From positions 1,116,001-1,180,000 of the forward strand of contig JACKIM010000002.1 of the NCBI GenBank assembly GCA_020638465.1: a stretch of 64,000 bases of DNA, read 5' to 3'. The position numbers and the translations under genes are program-made. The notes below the pieces were generated by a model that saw nothing but the letters and a program-made list of their open reading frames with translations, was not told where the DNA came from and ran no database searches. Positions 44,481 to 53,051 of this stretch are shown here, one piece after another. Positions within the stretch are counted from its first letter, which is position 1; the number at the start of each line of letters is the position of its first letter. The DNA is from Geminicoccaceae bacterium. Its GTDB lineage: Bacteria > Pseudomonadota > Alphaproteobacteria > Geminicoccales > Geminicoccaceae.

Positions 44481-47400
44481 ATGGATATCATCCGCCTTGC
44501 CATCGAGCGCCCGATCGCCGTCATCGCCGCCGTGCTGATGGCCGTGATGTTCGGCTACGTCTCGCTGCAGAACATCCCCATCCAGCTCGCTCCCGACGTC
44601 GAGAAGCCGGTCATCACCATCACCACCCTGTGGCCCGGCGCGGCACCGGCGGAAGTCGAGCGCGAGATCGTCAATCGACAGGAAGAGGTCTTCAAGGGCC
44701 TTGAGGGCCTCAACAAGATGACCTCAAGCTCGAAGGACGACGAGGGCAGCATCACCCTCGAATTCTCCATCGACACCAACATGGACAAGGCGCTTCTGCT
44801 GGTCGCCAACCGCCTTGATCGCGTCGGCAACTATCCCGACGAGGCGAGCGAACCCACCTTGTCCACATCGGGCGACGACGACAACGCGATCGCCTGGTTC
44901 ATCATTCGCCGCACCCCCGGCAACGACGCGCCGATCAACGAGTTCGGCGACATCGCCGAGGACCTCGTTCAGGACCGGCTGCAGCGCGTGCCGGGCGTGG
45001 CCAGAGTCGACATCTTCGGCGGCAGCGAGCGCGAGATGCAGGTGGTGGTGCAGCCGCAGCAACTCGCCCGCTACCACCTGACCGTACCCGACGTGCTGGC
45101 CGCCCTGCGCGCCGCCGGAGTATCGATGAGCGCCGGAGACGTCGAGGAAGGCAAGCGCCGTTATGTCGTGCGCACGGAGGGCGATTTCGAATCCCCGTCG
45201 CAAGTCGCCGACGTGGTGTTGCGGACCATGACCGATCCGGCGACGGGACGGCTGGCGCGGGTTACCGTGGGCGATATCGCCGATGTCCGGTTCGCATTCA
45301 AGGAACCGGGTGCGCGTATCCGCATGCTCGGAGAAAGCGCCCTGGTGTCGCGGGCCATCCGCGAGAAGGGAGCAAACGTCATTGCCACCATGGAGGGCAT
45401 TCGCGAAGCGGTCGATGAACTCAACGCGTCATCGCTCCCGGCCGGGGGACTGATGATACGTCAGGTCTATGACGAGACGACCTATATCGACAGTGCCATA
45501 GATCTGGTCACCTCCAACATCTACATCGGCGGGACCCTCGCCGCCCTGATGCTGATGCTCTTCCTGCGCAGTTTCGGTGCGACACTGATCGTGTCCATCG
45601 CCATTCCGGTATCGGTGGTGGCGAGCTTTGTTGCCATGGCGGCGATGGGACGCTCGATCAATGTCATCTCGCTGGCGGGAATTGCGTTTGCCGTGGGCAT
45701 GGTGGTGGATGCAGCCATTGTCGTTCTGGAGAACATCTACCGCCTGCGCCAACAGGGAATGCCCGCGGCCGAAGCCGCCTACCAGGGAGCACGTCAGGTC
45801 TGGGGAGCCATTCTCGTTTCGGCACTGACGACCATCATGGTATTCATCCCCATTCTGGTCATGAAGCTCGAAGTCGGGCAGCTTTTCCGCGACATCGCCG
45901 TGGCGATCTCCGTTGCGGTGACGCTGTCGCTGCTCGTGGCGATCACGCTGGTTCCGGCGATGGCCAGGAGACTCCTGGGCGGCGACGCAAGCGGGACGAT
46001 CGTCCAGCGAAGAATTCCGGTCGTCGACGACCTGGCCGGCGGATTCCGCGATGCCGTCGTCGGCTTCGTGCGGCGGGTTGCCTCGAACCGGATGCTGGCA
46101 TTGCTCGTCGTGCTCGTGGTGACAGTGACCTCCGGCCTGTTTGCCTACCGGTTTCTACCGAAACTGGAATATCTGCCTGAAGGCAATCGAAACCTGGTGT
46201 TTGGGTTTATCCTGCCTCCCCCAGGCTACAATCTCGAAACCATGTTCGAGATCGCCACCCACGTCGAACAGGCAACCCGCCCCCTCTGGGCAAGCGAGGC
46301 AGGCACCGAATCGAAACCCGGGGAACCGCCCAGGATGGAGCAGTTCTTCTTCGCGGCATTCGGCGGCAATGCCTTCATCGGTGCCAGTGCGGTCGACGAG
46401 ATGCGTGCAGGCGAACTGATACCGCCCATGAGCGCACCCATCTTCCAGGAGCCCGGCACCTTCGGCTTCATCCGTCAGCCCTCGATCTTCGGCGGCGGCC
46501 TGGGCGGGTCGCGCGCCATCGACCTCGATGTCAGTGGCGAGGAGATCGAACCGATCCTCACCACTGCCGTCCGGGCCATGGGCCTTGTCACCCAGTATCT
46601 TCCACGCGAGCAGGGCAACCAGTACCGCCCGGTTCCGGGTCTCGAACTGGGCGCTCCCGAGGTGCGGTTGATCCCCGACCGGGTACGGTTGGCCGACGCC
46701 GGCGTCTCGACCTTCAATTTCGCCACCACTGTCGACGCCTTCAATGACGGCGTGCGGGTCGAAGAGATCACGGTCGGCAACGACCGCATGGACCTGATGC
46801 TCAAGGGCCCCGAGAACGGAGCCGACACCACCCAGTCGATCGACGCCCTGCCCATCGTCACGGCCAATGGCGAAATCCTTCCGGCCAGTGCGCTGGCCGA
46901 CATCGAGGTGACGTCCGGGCCAACAGAAATCCGCCACCTCGAACGCCAGCGCACGGTGACACTGGTGATCACCCCGACCAACAATCTGCCGCTGGAAGAT
47001 GCTCTGGGCATTCTCGAAAACAACGTGGTCACCCCACTGCGCGACGCGGGACTGCCGGCTGGCGTCCAGCTTTCATTGTCCGGCACGGCAGACCAGCTCA
47101 CCGAGACATTCGAGGAAATGAAGCTGGACCTGCTCCTGGCGCTGGTCATCGTCTATCTGGTGATGGCGGTTCTGTTCGAAAGCTTCATCTACCCGCTGAT
47201 CATCATGGTTTCGGTGCCCCTGGCGGCAGCCGGCGGCGTGGCGGGACTGGCCGTGCTCAACATCTTCAAGTTCCAGGCACTCGACATGCTGACCCTGCTC
47301 GGTTTCGTCATCCTCATCGGCATCGTTGTGAACAATGCCATCCTGCTGGTCCACCAGTCGCTCTATCACCTGCGGGAAGAGGGCATGGCGCCCGTCGATG

Positions 47401-47666
47401 CCATCATCGAGGCGACAAGGAACCGCTTGCGGCCGATCTTCATGAGTACGCTGACCTCGGTATTCGGCATGCTTCCCCTGGTCCTTTTCCCGGGTGCCGG
47501 TTCGGAACTCTATCGTGGGCTGGGCTCGGTCGTTGTCGGCGGTCTGTCGCTCTCGGCCGTTCTGACACTCCTCCTGATACCGCCGATGCTGGCCCTGGTT
47601 CTGCGGCCCGGCGCGGAACGACGGACCGACGCGGCAATGGCTCCCGTACCTGCGCCGGCCGAATAG
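44481..47666 (+). CDS. RND-family efflux transporter permease (AcrB/HAE-like)
   Basis: Proton-driven inner-membrane pump of 1,061 residues with 12 expected transmembrane helices and two large periplasmic loops. The opening AIERPIAVIAAVLMAVMFGY is typical. The helix-4 aspartate for proton relay is D410 (VGMVVDAAIVVLENIYR). The second half has GFVILIGIVVNNAILLVHQS and STLTSVFGMLPLVL. Substrate cannot be inferred; drugs, solvents or lipids are typical. It is co-transcribed with the adaptor gene upstream. Confidence 0.94.
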   Translation: MDIIRLAIERPIAVIAAVLMAVMFGYVSLQNIPIQLAPDVEKPVITITTLWPGAAPAEVEREIVNRQEEVFKGLEGLNKMTSSSKDDEGSITLEFSIDTNMDKALLLVANRLDRVGNYPDEASEPTLSTSGDDDNAIAWFIIRRTPGNDAPINEFGDIAEDLVQDRLQRVPGVARVDIFGGSEREMQVVVQPQQLARYHLTVPDVLAALRAAGVSMSAGDVEEGKRRYVVRTEGDFESPSQVADVVLRTMTDPATGRLARVTVGDIADVRFAFKEPGARIRMLGESALVSRAIREKGANVIATMEGIREAVDELNASSLPAGGLMIRQVYDETTYIDSAIDLVTSNIYIGGTLAALMLMLFLRSFGATLIVSIAIPVSVVASFVAMAAMGRSINVISLAGIAFAVGMVVDAAIVVLENIYRLRQQGMPAAEAAYQGARQVWGAILVSALTTIMVFIPILVMKLEVGQLFRDIAVAISVAVTLSLLVAITLVPAMARRLLGGDASGTIVQRRIPVVDDLAGGFRDAVVGFVRRVASNRMLALLVVLVVTVTSGLFAYRFLPKLEYLPEGNRNLVFGFILPPPGYNLETMFEIATHVEQATRPLWASEAGTESKPGEPPRMEQFFFAAFGGNAFIGASAVDEMRAGELIPPMSAPIFQEPGTFGFIRQPSIFGGGLGGSRAIDLDVSGEEIEPILTTAVRAMGLVTQYLPREQGNQYRPVPGLELGAPEVRLIPDRVRLADAGVSTFNFATTVDAFNDGVRVEEITVGNDRMDLMLKGPENGADTTQSIDALPIVTANGEILPASALADIEVTSGPTEIRHLERQRTVTLVITPTNNLPLEDALGILENNVVTPLRDAGLPAGVQLSLSGTADQLTETFEEMKLDLLLALVIVYLVMAVLFESFIYPLIIMVSVPLAAAGGVAGLAVLNIFKFQALDMLTLLGFVILIGIVVNNAILLVHQSLYHLREEGMAPVDAIIEATRNRLRPIFMSTLTSVFGMLPLVLFPGAGSELYRGLGSVVVGGLSLSAVLTLLLIPPMLALVLRPGAERRTDAAMAPVPAPAE

Positions 47667-47726
47667 GGACGAAGCGGGACGGGCATCATGCGTCGGCATG
47701 GATCGCGATAACAGGGCGAGGCAAGC

Positions 47727-48134
47727 GTGAACGATACGGTGAAACTGATCAGGCGATATTTCGCGGCCTTCAACGATGGCAACATCGGCGACATGCTGGA
47801 CTGCCTTGATGACGGGGTAGTCCATGACGTCAATCAGGGGGAGAGACGACAGGGCAAGAAGGCCTTTGCGGCCTTCTGCAGGCACATGGCGCGTTGTTAT
47901 GCCGAACAGCTTCATGACATCGTGATCATGTCGAACGATGACGGAAGTCGGGCCTCGGCGGAATTCGTCGTCGAGGGTCGTTATCTTGCCGACGACGAGG
48001 GCCTGCCGCCAGCTGACGGCCAGACCTACCGTCTGCCAGCCGGAACATTCTTCGAGATCGGGAATGGTCGCATCCGCAGGGTCACGACATTCTACAATCT
48101 CCAGGAGTGGATTCGCCAGGTGCAGGGCCCGTGA
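47727..48134 (+). CDS. SnoaL-like / ketosteroid isomerase-related protein
   Basis: A 135-residue NTF2-like fold protein: VKLIRRYFAAFNDGNIGDML, VVHDVNQGERRQGKKAFAAF, and a C-terminal RIRRVTTFYNLQEWIRQV. This is the 'ketosteroid isomerase-related' subgroup. It begins at GTG 47727 after GGGCGAGGCAAGC. It overlaps the GNAT gene by 4 bases and so opens a three-gene operon with the GNAT and the nitrilase-family hydrolase. Substrate unknown. Confidence 0.85.
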   Translation: MNDTVKLIRRYFAAFNDGNIGDMLDCLDDGVVHDVNQGERRQGKKAFAAFCRHMARCYAEQLHDIVIMSNDDGSRASAEFVVEGRYLADDEGLPPADGQTYRLPAGTFFEIGNGRIRRVTTFYNLQEWIRQVQGP

Positions 48135-48721
48135 GCATTCGCGTCGAAGCGCTTGTCGGCCCTGCCATGGCCCATGCACTGCCCGCTCTGGCACGGCTTC
48201 GCATCGAGGTGTTCCGGGATTTCCCCTATCTCTACGATGGCACGCTCGACTACGAGGCCGGCTACCTGGAACGGCTGGCCTCGTCGAAAGGGGCGGTGAT
48301 CGTCGGTGCGTTCGATGGCGATGACGTCGTGGGCTGCGCCACGGCCATGCCCATGGCCGAAGAACACCCGGAATTCCTGCGGCCGGTTCTCGATTTCGGT
48401 CTCGATCCGGAGAAAATCTATTATCTGGCCGAATCGGTGCTTCGGACGCACTATCGAGGACAGGGCATCGGCCATCGCTTCTTCGATTTGCGCGAGGAGC
48501 AGGCTCGTCGCCTGGGCGGCTTTCGGAGCGCCATGTTCTGCGGTGTCGTGCGACCGGACGACCACCCGGCACGGCCTGTCGGCTACCGTCCCCTCGATCC
48601 GTTCTGGCGCAACCGTGGCTATGCCCCGATCGATGGCCTCGTGGGTTCGTTTACATGGCGGGATGTCGGCGAAGTGGCCGCTACCGGCAAACCGATGCAA
48701 TTCTGGATGAAGCAACTTTGA
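48131..48721 (+). CDS. GNAT-family N-acetyltransferase
   Basis: A 196-residue acetyltransferase from GTG 48131, overlapping the upstream stop as GTGA. The acetyl-CoA pyrophosphate loop is LRTHYRGQGIGHRFFDLREE near residue 105 (R-x-x-G-x-G/A type). The C-terminal PFWRNRGYAPIDGLVGSFTW and QFWMKQL are usual for the subgroup found fused or adjacent to carbon-nitrogen hydrolases. The stop overlaps the TTG of that hydrolase. Confidence 0.87.
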   Translation: MSIRVEALVGPAMAHALPALARLRIEVFRDFPYLYDGTLDYEAGYLERLASSKGAVIVGAFDGDDVVGCATAMPMAEEHPEFLRPVLDFGLDPEKIYYLAESVLRTHYRGQGIGHRFFDLREEQARRLGGFRSAMFCGVVRPDDHPARPVGYRPLDPFWRNRGYAPIDGLVGSFTWRDVGEVAATGKPMQFWMKQL

Positions 48722-49623
48722 GCATATTCAAGATCGCCACGGCACAATATGCCATTACGAGACCTTCCTCGTTCGATGCCTGGTGCCGAAAGATCAGCGA
48801 ATGGTGCGAGCGCGCATCTTGCGCCGACGCGAAACTGCTGGTCTTTCCCGAATATGCCGGCATGGAACTGGCCGGTCTGCTGCCCGATGAAGAGGCCCGT
48901 GACCTGAACGGATCCATCCGCGGCATGCAGTCGTTCATTGCCGATGCCGTCTCCCTGCACGCCCAGCTTGCCCGGCGGTTCGGCGTGCATATCCTGCAGG
49001 GCTCGCTGCCTGTTGCCATCGATCGCGGCCGTTACGTCAATCGTGCATGGCTGCATGCTCCCGGCGGACGCAGTGGCTTCCAGGACAAGCAGATCATGAC
49101 CCGCTTCGAGCGCGAGACCTGGATGATTTCAGGCAACGCCCCCCTTCGCCTGTTCGACACGTCACTCGGGCCGATGGGTATCCTCATCTGCTATGACAGC
49201 GAATTTCCCCTGCTCGCTCGCGCCCTGTGCGAGGCCGGCGCAACACTCCTTCTGGTCCCGTCCTGCACCGAAACCGAGGCGGGATACTGGCGGGTACGAC
49301 TGGGCTCCCAGGCACGCGCTCTCGAAAACCAGTGCATCGCCGTACACAGCCCGACTGTCGGCACGGTCTCCTGGTCACCGGCGGTCGACACCAATTTCGG
49401 CGCAGCGGCCATCTACGGACCTCCCGATGCCGGCTGGCCGGCCAGCGGCATTCTGGCAGCGGGCGTCGCCAACGAGCCATGCTGGGTCATGGGACAGGTC
49501 GACATGAATCTCGTCGCGCGCACACGTGCGGATGGCAACGTTCTCAACCACCGCGACTGGAGCGAACAGACCGGCAGGGACAGCCAGGTCCCTATCCCAG
49601 TCGAGATGATCGATCTGCGTTGA
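48718..49623 (+). CDS. Carbon-nitrogen hydrolase (nitrilase superfamily)
   Basis: A 301-residue amidase-type enzyme from TTG 48718, which overlaps the GNAT stop as TTGA. The Glu-Lys-Cys triad is visible: E45 (VFPEYAG), K124 (FQDKQIM) and C158 (LICYDSEFP). In some bacteria this hydrolase and the preceding GNAT form one bifunctional polypeptide, so the two probably act together on one metabolite. The substrate is unknown. Confidence 0.9.
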   Translation: MSIFKIATAQYAITRPSSFDAWCRKISEWCERASCADAKLLVFPEYAGMELAGLLPDEEARDLNGSIRGMQSFIADAVSLHAQLARRFGVHILQGSLPVAIDRGRYVNRAWLHAPGGRSGFQDKQIMTRFERETWMISGNAPLRLFDTSLGPMGILICYDSEFPLLARALCEAGATLLLVPSCTETEAGYWRVRLGSQARALENQCIAVHSPTVGTVSWSPAVDTNFGAAAIYGPPDAGWPASGILAAGVANEPCWVMGQVDMNLVARTRADGNVLNHRDWSEQTGRDSQVPIPVEMIDLR

Positions 49624-49735
49624 AGGACAATCCTTGGAGCCGTTCCCAATCCGGCGGGAACGGTCCGCCGCGATGACTCCACGATTTAATGAAACTTCTC
49701 ATCGTTCTGATGTATCTACCTGATCAGAAACGACT

Positions 49736-50812
49736 TCAGAGATTATCGCCTTTGATTGCGGCTATCACCGCGTCGGTAACATCCTTCGTGCGCGCGGAAC
49801 CGCCCAGATCGGGCGTATGCAGCGAAGCATCGCCGGTCGCCCGTTCGATGGCGCGCATGAGACGCGCGGCGGCATCGCCTTCCCCCAGGTGATCAAGCAT
49901 CATCACCGCACTCCAGAAGCTCCCCACGGGATTGGCAATGCCCTTTCCCGTGATGTCGAATGCCGAACCATGGATAGGTTCGAACATCGACGGAAAACGC
50001 CGCTGCGGGTCGATATTCGCAGTGGGAGCGATACCGATGGATCCGGCCAGTGCCGCTGCCAGATCGGAGAGGATATCGGCATGAAGATTGGTGGCGACGA
50101 TGGTATCAAGACTTCCGGGGTTCATCGTCATGCGTACGGTCATCGCATCGACCAGCATCTTGTCCAGCTGTACATCCGCGAAATCACCGGCAACCTCGCG
50201 GGCGATCTCGTCCCACATCACCATGCCGTGGCGCTGGGCATTCGACTTGGTCACCACGGTGAGATGCCTTCGCGGCCGCGAGCGGGCCAGCTCGAAGGCG
50301 AAGCGCATGATCCGCTCCACGCCGCTACGGGTGAAGATTGATACCTCGGTGGCAATTTCCTCAGGCAGTCCACGATGGGAACGGCCACCCTGCCCCGCAT
50401 ACTCGCCTTCCGAATTCTCCCGGACGATCACCCAGTCGAGATCGCCCGGCCCGACATCACGCAACGGGCTGCGTATGCCCGGCAGGATCCTGGTCGGACG
50501 AACGTTGGCGTACTGGTCGAATCCCTGACAGATCGCGAGCCGGAGCCCCCACAAGGTGACATGGTCCGGTACATCGGGTGCACCGACCGACCCGAAATAG
50601 ATCGCGTCCTTGTCGCGTATCCTGTCCAGCCCGTCCGCGGGCATCATCAAGCCCGTGCGCCGGTAGTGGTCCGTCCCCCAGTCGAAGGCCTCGAACTCGA
50701 AGCGAAAGCCGCCATCCCGCGACGCCAGCACATCGAGCACATCGATGCCGCTATCGATGACCTCACGACCGATGCCATCGCCTGGAATGCTCGCGATGTT
50801 GTATGTCCGCAT
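49736..50812 (-). CDS. Tartrate dehydrogenase / decarboxylating hydroxyacid dehydrogenase (TtuC-like)
   Basis: NAD-dependent beta-decarboxylating dehydrogenase of the isopropylmalate/isocitrate family, 358 residues from ATG 50812 (GGGAGG upstream). Motifs: SIPGDGIGREVIDSGIDVL at the start, NVRPTRILPGIRSPL, IVRENSEGEYAGQGG, VTKSNAQRHGMVMWDEIA and FEPIHGSAFDITGKGIANP. The TSNAQRHGM-type helix and overall pattern fit tartrate dehydrogenase/D-malate dehydrogenase (TtuC) better than LeuB or Icd. True substrate untested. Confidence 0.85.
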   Translation of the reverse strand: MRTYNIASIPGDGIGREVIDSGIDVLDVLASRDGGFRFEFEAFDWGTDHYRRTGLMMPADGLDRIRDKDAIYFGSVGAPDVPDHVTLWGLRLAICQGFDQYANVRPTRILPGIRSPLRDVGPGDLDWVIVRENSEGEYAGQGGRSHRGLPEEIATEVSIFTRSGVERIMRFAFELARSRPRRHLTVVTKSNAQRHGMVMWDEIAREVAGDFADVQLDKMLVDAMTVRMTMNPGSLDTIVATNLHADILSDLAAALAGSIGIAPTANIDPQRRFPSMFEPIHGSAFDITGKGIANPVGSFWSAVMMLDHLGEGDAAARLMRAIERATGDASLHTPDLGGSARTKDVTDAVIAAIKGDNL

Positions 50813-50870
50813 AAGATCGCCTCCCCACTCAGGCACTCGCGGGCCGGCTTTCGCCAACCATTCTCTTTTT

Positions 50871-50943
50871 CAGGATTGCGACGGCCTTCACGACAGGTCG
50901 TCTGGTTCAGGATTGCGACGGCCTTCACGACAGGTCGTCTGGT
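50871..50943. repeat. Tandem duplication of a 37-bp unit
   Basis: The unit beginning CAGGATTGCGACGGCCTTCA occurs at 50871-50907 and again at 50908-50943, identical over 36 bases. It contains the small palindrome CGACAGGTCG. It lies between the 5' end of the tartrate dehydrogenase gene and the 3' end of sspB. Probably a recent slippage or duplication, with a possible effect on termination or initiation. Confidence 0.85.
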
Positions 50944-50955
50944 GACCAGCAGTCC

Positions 50956-51495
50956 CTATTTCTTGCGGAACCGGTCGAGGGCGACAATCTCGGCACCCGA
51001 CTTGTCCTGTGTCTCGTCCCGGTCACCATCCGCATCAGCGCCGTCGCCCCGGTCCTCGCCATCCGTCGGCGCAACCGACAGGTCTGTCTTGCGTTCGAGG
51101 CGAATGGGCTGATGGTCCTCGTCCACGACGTCGTCATCGACATCGATGGTGAACTGAAGGCCGAATTCCACACCCGGATCGGCGAATACCTTGATCGCAT
51201 CAAACGGTATGATCAGCCTCTCATGCTTGTCATTGAAACTGAGCGTTACCGAGAACGAGGTCTCGCCGACCTCAAGATCCCAGTACTGGTGCTGCAACAC
51301 GATCGTCATCTCGGTGGGATAACGATCCAGCAGGAATTCCGGTATGACGACACCGGAATGAGTCGTGCGAAAGGTGATGTAGAAGTGATGCGGCTGAGCG
51401 ACTTCATCGCGCATGAGCCGACCCAGCACGTCACGCACAACCTGACGAAGCGCAGCCTCGACAAGAAGCCCGTACTCTATCTTTTCCTGGCGCAT
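50956..51495 (-). CDS. sspB: ClpXP adaptor SspB (alpha-type)
   Basis: SspB tethers ssrA-tagged proteins to ClpX. The 179 residues from ATG 51495 (GGAG five bases upstream) have a folded domain of about 120 residues (MRQEKIEYGLLVEAALRQVV, HHFYITFRTTHSGVVIPEFL, VTLSFNDKHERLIIPFDAIK). A long acidic, flexible tail ends in VALDRFRKK, the C-terminal ClpX-docking module. The longer frame upstream is spurious. It lies directly downstream of the tmRNA gene on the same strand. Confidence 0.93.
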   Translation of the reverse strand: MRQEKIEYGLLVEAALRQVVRDVLGRLMRDEVAQPHHFYITFRTTHSGVVIPEFLLDRYPTEMTIVLQHQYWDLEVGETSFSVTLSFNDKHERLIIPFDAIKVFADPGVEFGLQFTIDVDDDVVDEDHQPIRLERKTDLSVAPTDGEDRGDGADADGDRDETQDKSGAEIVALDRFRKK

Positions 51496-51574
51496 GCACG
51501 CTCCGACGTGTTCGACGCTGACATCCTGCAACTTCTCGATACCAGCCGGACAACCGCGCTGTACCATGCCACGA

Positions 51575-51920
51575 AGTGGGGAGCTTCTGTTGCCCGGTGC
51601 TCCCCGAACCGCGCCAGGAGGCCGAAGCTTCCTGGACTTTCTGGCAAGATTCTGTTGCCCGGCTCTCACCAGCCGCGCTTGCTACTGCTTATTAGGCAGC
51701 GGCAGCGAAGGCCACACGGTTATCGTTGGCACTTGTCATGTTTGGCCCGATAACGGCGGGTACCATACCGAGCGAAAGCACGCCCCTTTACTACGCACGT
51801 CGATCCTGGTTCGCCCCCGCACGTCCCTGAAAGGGTCTGGTGGAGGCGCCGGGCTCTGCCCCCGGGTCCGCAACGCCTATTCCGGGCTACGTTTATCGCC
51901 ATAGCCGACTTGCGCCGGCA
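51575..51920 (-). ncRNA. ssrA: Transfer-messenger RNA, circularly permuted two-piece alpha type
   Basis: On the minus strand the 3' (acceptor) piece comes first and ends ...CGCCTCCACCA with CCA at 51838-51840. A spacer of about 19 bases follows, then the 5' piece beginning GGGGGCGAACCAGGATCGAC at 51818. GGGGGCG pairs with CGCCTCC as the acceptor stem. The tag frame (51730-51689) encodes ANDNRVAFAAAA followed by TAATAA. Downstream are pseudoknot-like segments (GGGGAGCACCGG...AGCTCCCC). This order is the permuted gene form found in alphaproteobacteria. The outer ends are estimates. Confidence 0.92.
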
Positions 51921-51925
51921 CTCCC

Positions 51926-51954
51926 TATATAATGTCTTGCCAAGTTCACTTAAA
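51926..51954 (-). promoter_or_regulatory. Candidate promoter of ssrA
   Basis: Reading the minus strand, TTTAAG (51954-51949) is followed 17 bases later by TATATA (51931-51926), 6-7 bases before the expected start of the tmRNA precursor. The AT-rich box stands out from its GC-rich surroundings. Confidence 0.5.
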
Positions 51955-52002
51955 GAGGCGACCACGTCGCAAGACAGATGATCATCATGGGGTACTCGCC
52001 GC

Positions 52003-52923
52003 ATGCCGTTGACAATCGAGCAGCAGCAGGAAATCGCCGAACAGAGGGCAGAGCGGACATCCACCCGCCGCGCCACCGTGCCCGCCCTGGAGGATATCCT
52101 CTACGAACCGCTGCCGGTCCTGGATCAGGGGTTCATCCGCGTGATCGACTACATGGGTGACGATGCGGCCATCGTTCAGGCGGCGCGTGTTTCATACGGC
52201 AAGGGCACCAAGCATGTGAGCAACGACCGGGGACTCATCAACTATCTGATGCGCCACCGCCACACCAGCCCGTTTGAAATGTGCGAGATCAAGCTGCACA
52301 TCAAGCTTCCGATCTTCGTCGCGCGCCAGTGGATCCGCCACAGAACAGCGAATGTGAACGAATATTCGGCCCGCTACTCCATTCTCGACGACGGGACCTA
52401 CCAGCCGGAGGCTCACGAACTGGCCGTACAGGCAACGACCAATCGCCAGGGGCGTGGCGACAGGGTGGACGAACGCCACAGCGACGCGCTCCTCGCCCGC
52501 CTCGCCGACAACGCGGCACGCAATCTGGATGATTACCGCTGGTTGCTCAACGCGGAGGAAGACGGACAGCGGCCCGGCCTTTCGCGGGAACTCGCCAGAA
52601 TCGTTCTTCCATTGTCGAGTTATACCCAGTGGTACTGGAAGACCGATCTGCACAATCTGCTCCATTTCCTCGCACTGCGCGCGGACCCGCATGCCCAGTA
52701 CGAAATCAGGGTCTACGCGGACAGGCTTATGGAGGTGCTGCGTCGCTGGGTACCCTTGACCGCGTCCGCATTCGAGGACTATCGCCTGAATGCCGTCACA
52801 CTTTCAGGCAAGGCGCTGGCATGCGTGCAGCGCATGCTTGCGGGAGAAACGGTCACGCAGGAGACATCAGGTCTCGGCGCTGGCGAGTGGCGCGAACTTC
52901 AATCGCATCTCACCCATGGTTAA
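52003..52923 (+). CDS. thyX: FAD-dependent thymidylate synthase ThyX
   Basis: Flavin-dependent synthesis of dTMP from dUMP, replacing ThyA. The 306 residues contain the ThyX signature RHRTANVNEYSARYS (RHRx7S) near residue 112, preceded by ARQWI, and the SPFEMCEIKLHIKLP segment. The C-terminal half has HFLALRADPHAQYEIR. ATG 52003 is chosen. It is divergent from ssrA. No thyA is seen in the window. Confidence 0.95.
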   Translation: MPLTIEQQQEIAEQRAERTSTRRATVPALEDILYEPLPVLDQGFIRVIDYMGDDAAIVQAARVSYGKGTKHVSNDRGLINYLMRHRHTSPFEMCEIKLHIKLPIFVARQWIRHRTANVNEYSARYSILDDGTYQPEAHELAVQATTNRQGRGDRVDERHSDALLARLADNAARNLDDYRWLLNAEEDGQRPGLSRELARIVLPLSSYTQWYWKTDLHNLLHFLALRADPHAQYEIRVYADRLMEVLRRWVPLTASAFEDYRLNAVTLSGKALACVQRMLAGETVTQETSGLGAGEWRELQSHLTHG

Positions 52924-52949
52924 GTCTACATATAGTTGTTAATACCATA

Positions 52950-52979
52950 TTGAAACACAACTTATACGATGATATCATC
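52950..52979 (+). promoter_or_regulatory. Strong promoter candidate for the lytic transglycosylase gene
   Basis: TTGAAA (52950-52955), exactly 17 bases, then TATCAT (52973-52978), in an AT-rich stretch. The 12-bp palindrome GATGATATCATC (52968-52979) covers the -10 box and could be an operator. The GTG start follows at 53052. Confidence 0.55.
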
Positions 52980-53051
52980 TTGGGGTTCCGTTAGGGGAAT
53001 CTTAACGATCGAAAGCTAGACTCCGGCTTTACGATTGTGCCTGGAGGTTAC

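Noticed and set aside
51494..51904. 136-residue plus-strand ORF across the ssrA gene
   Set aside because: The region is explained by the permuted tmRNA on the minus strand.
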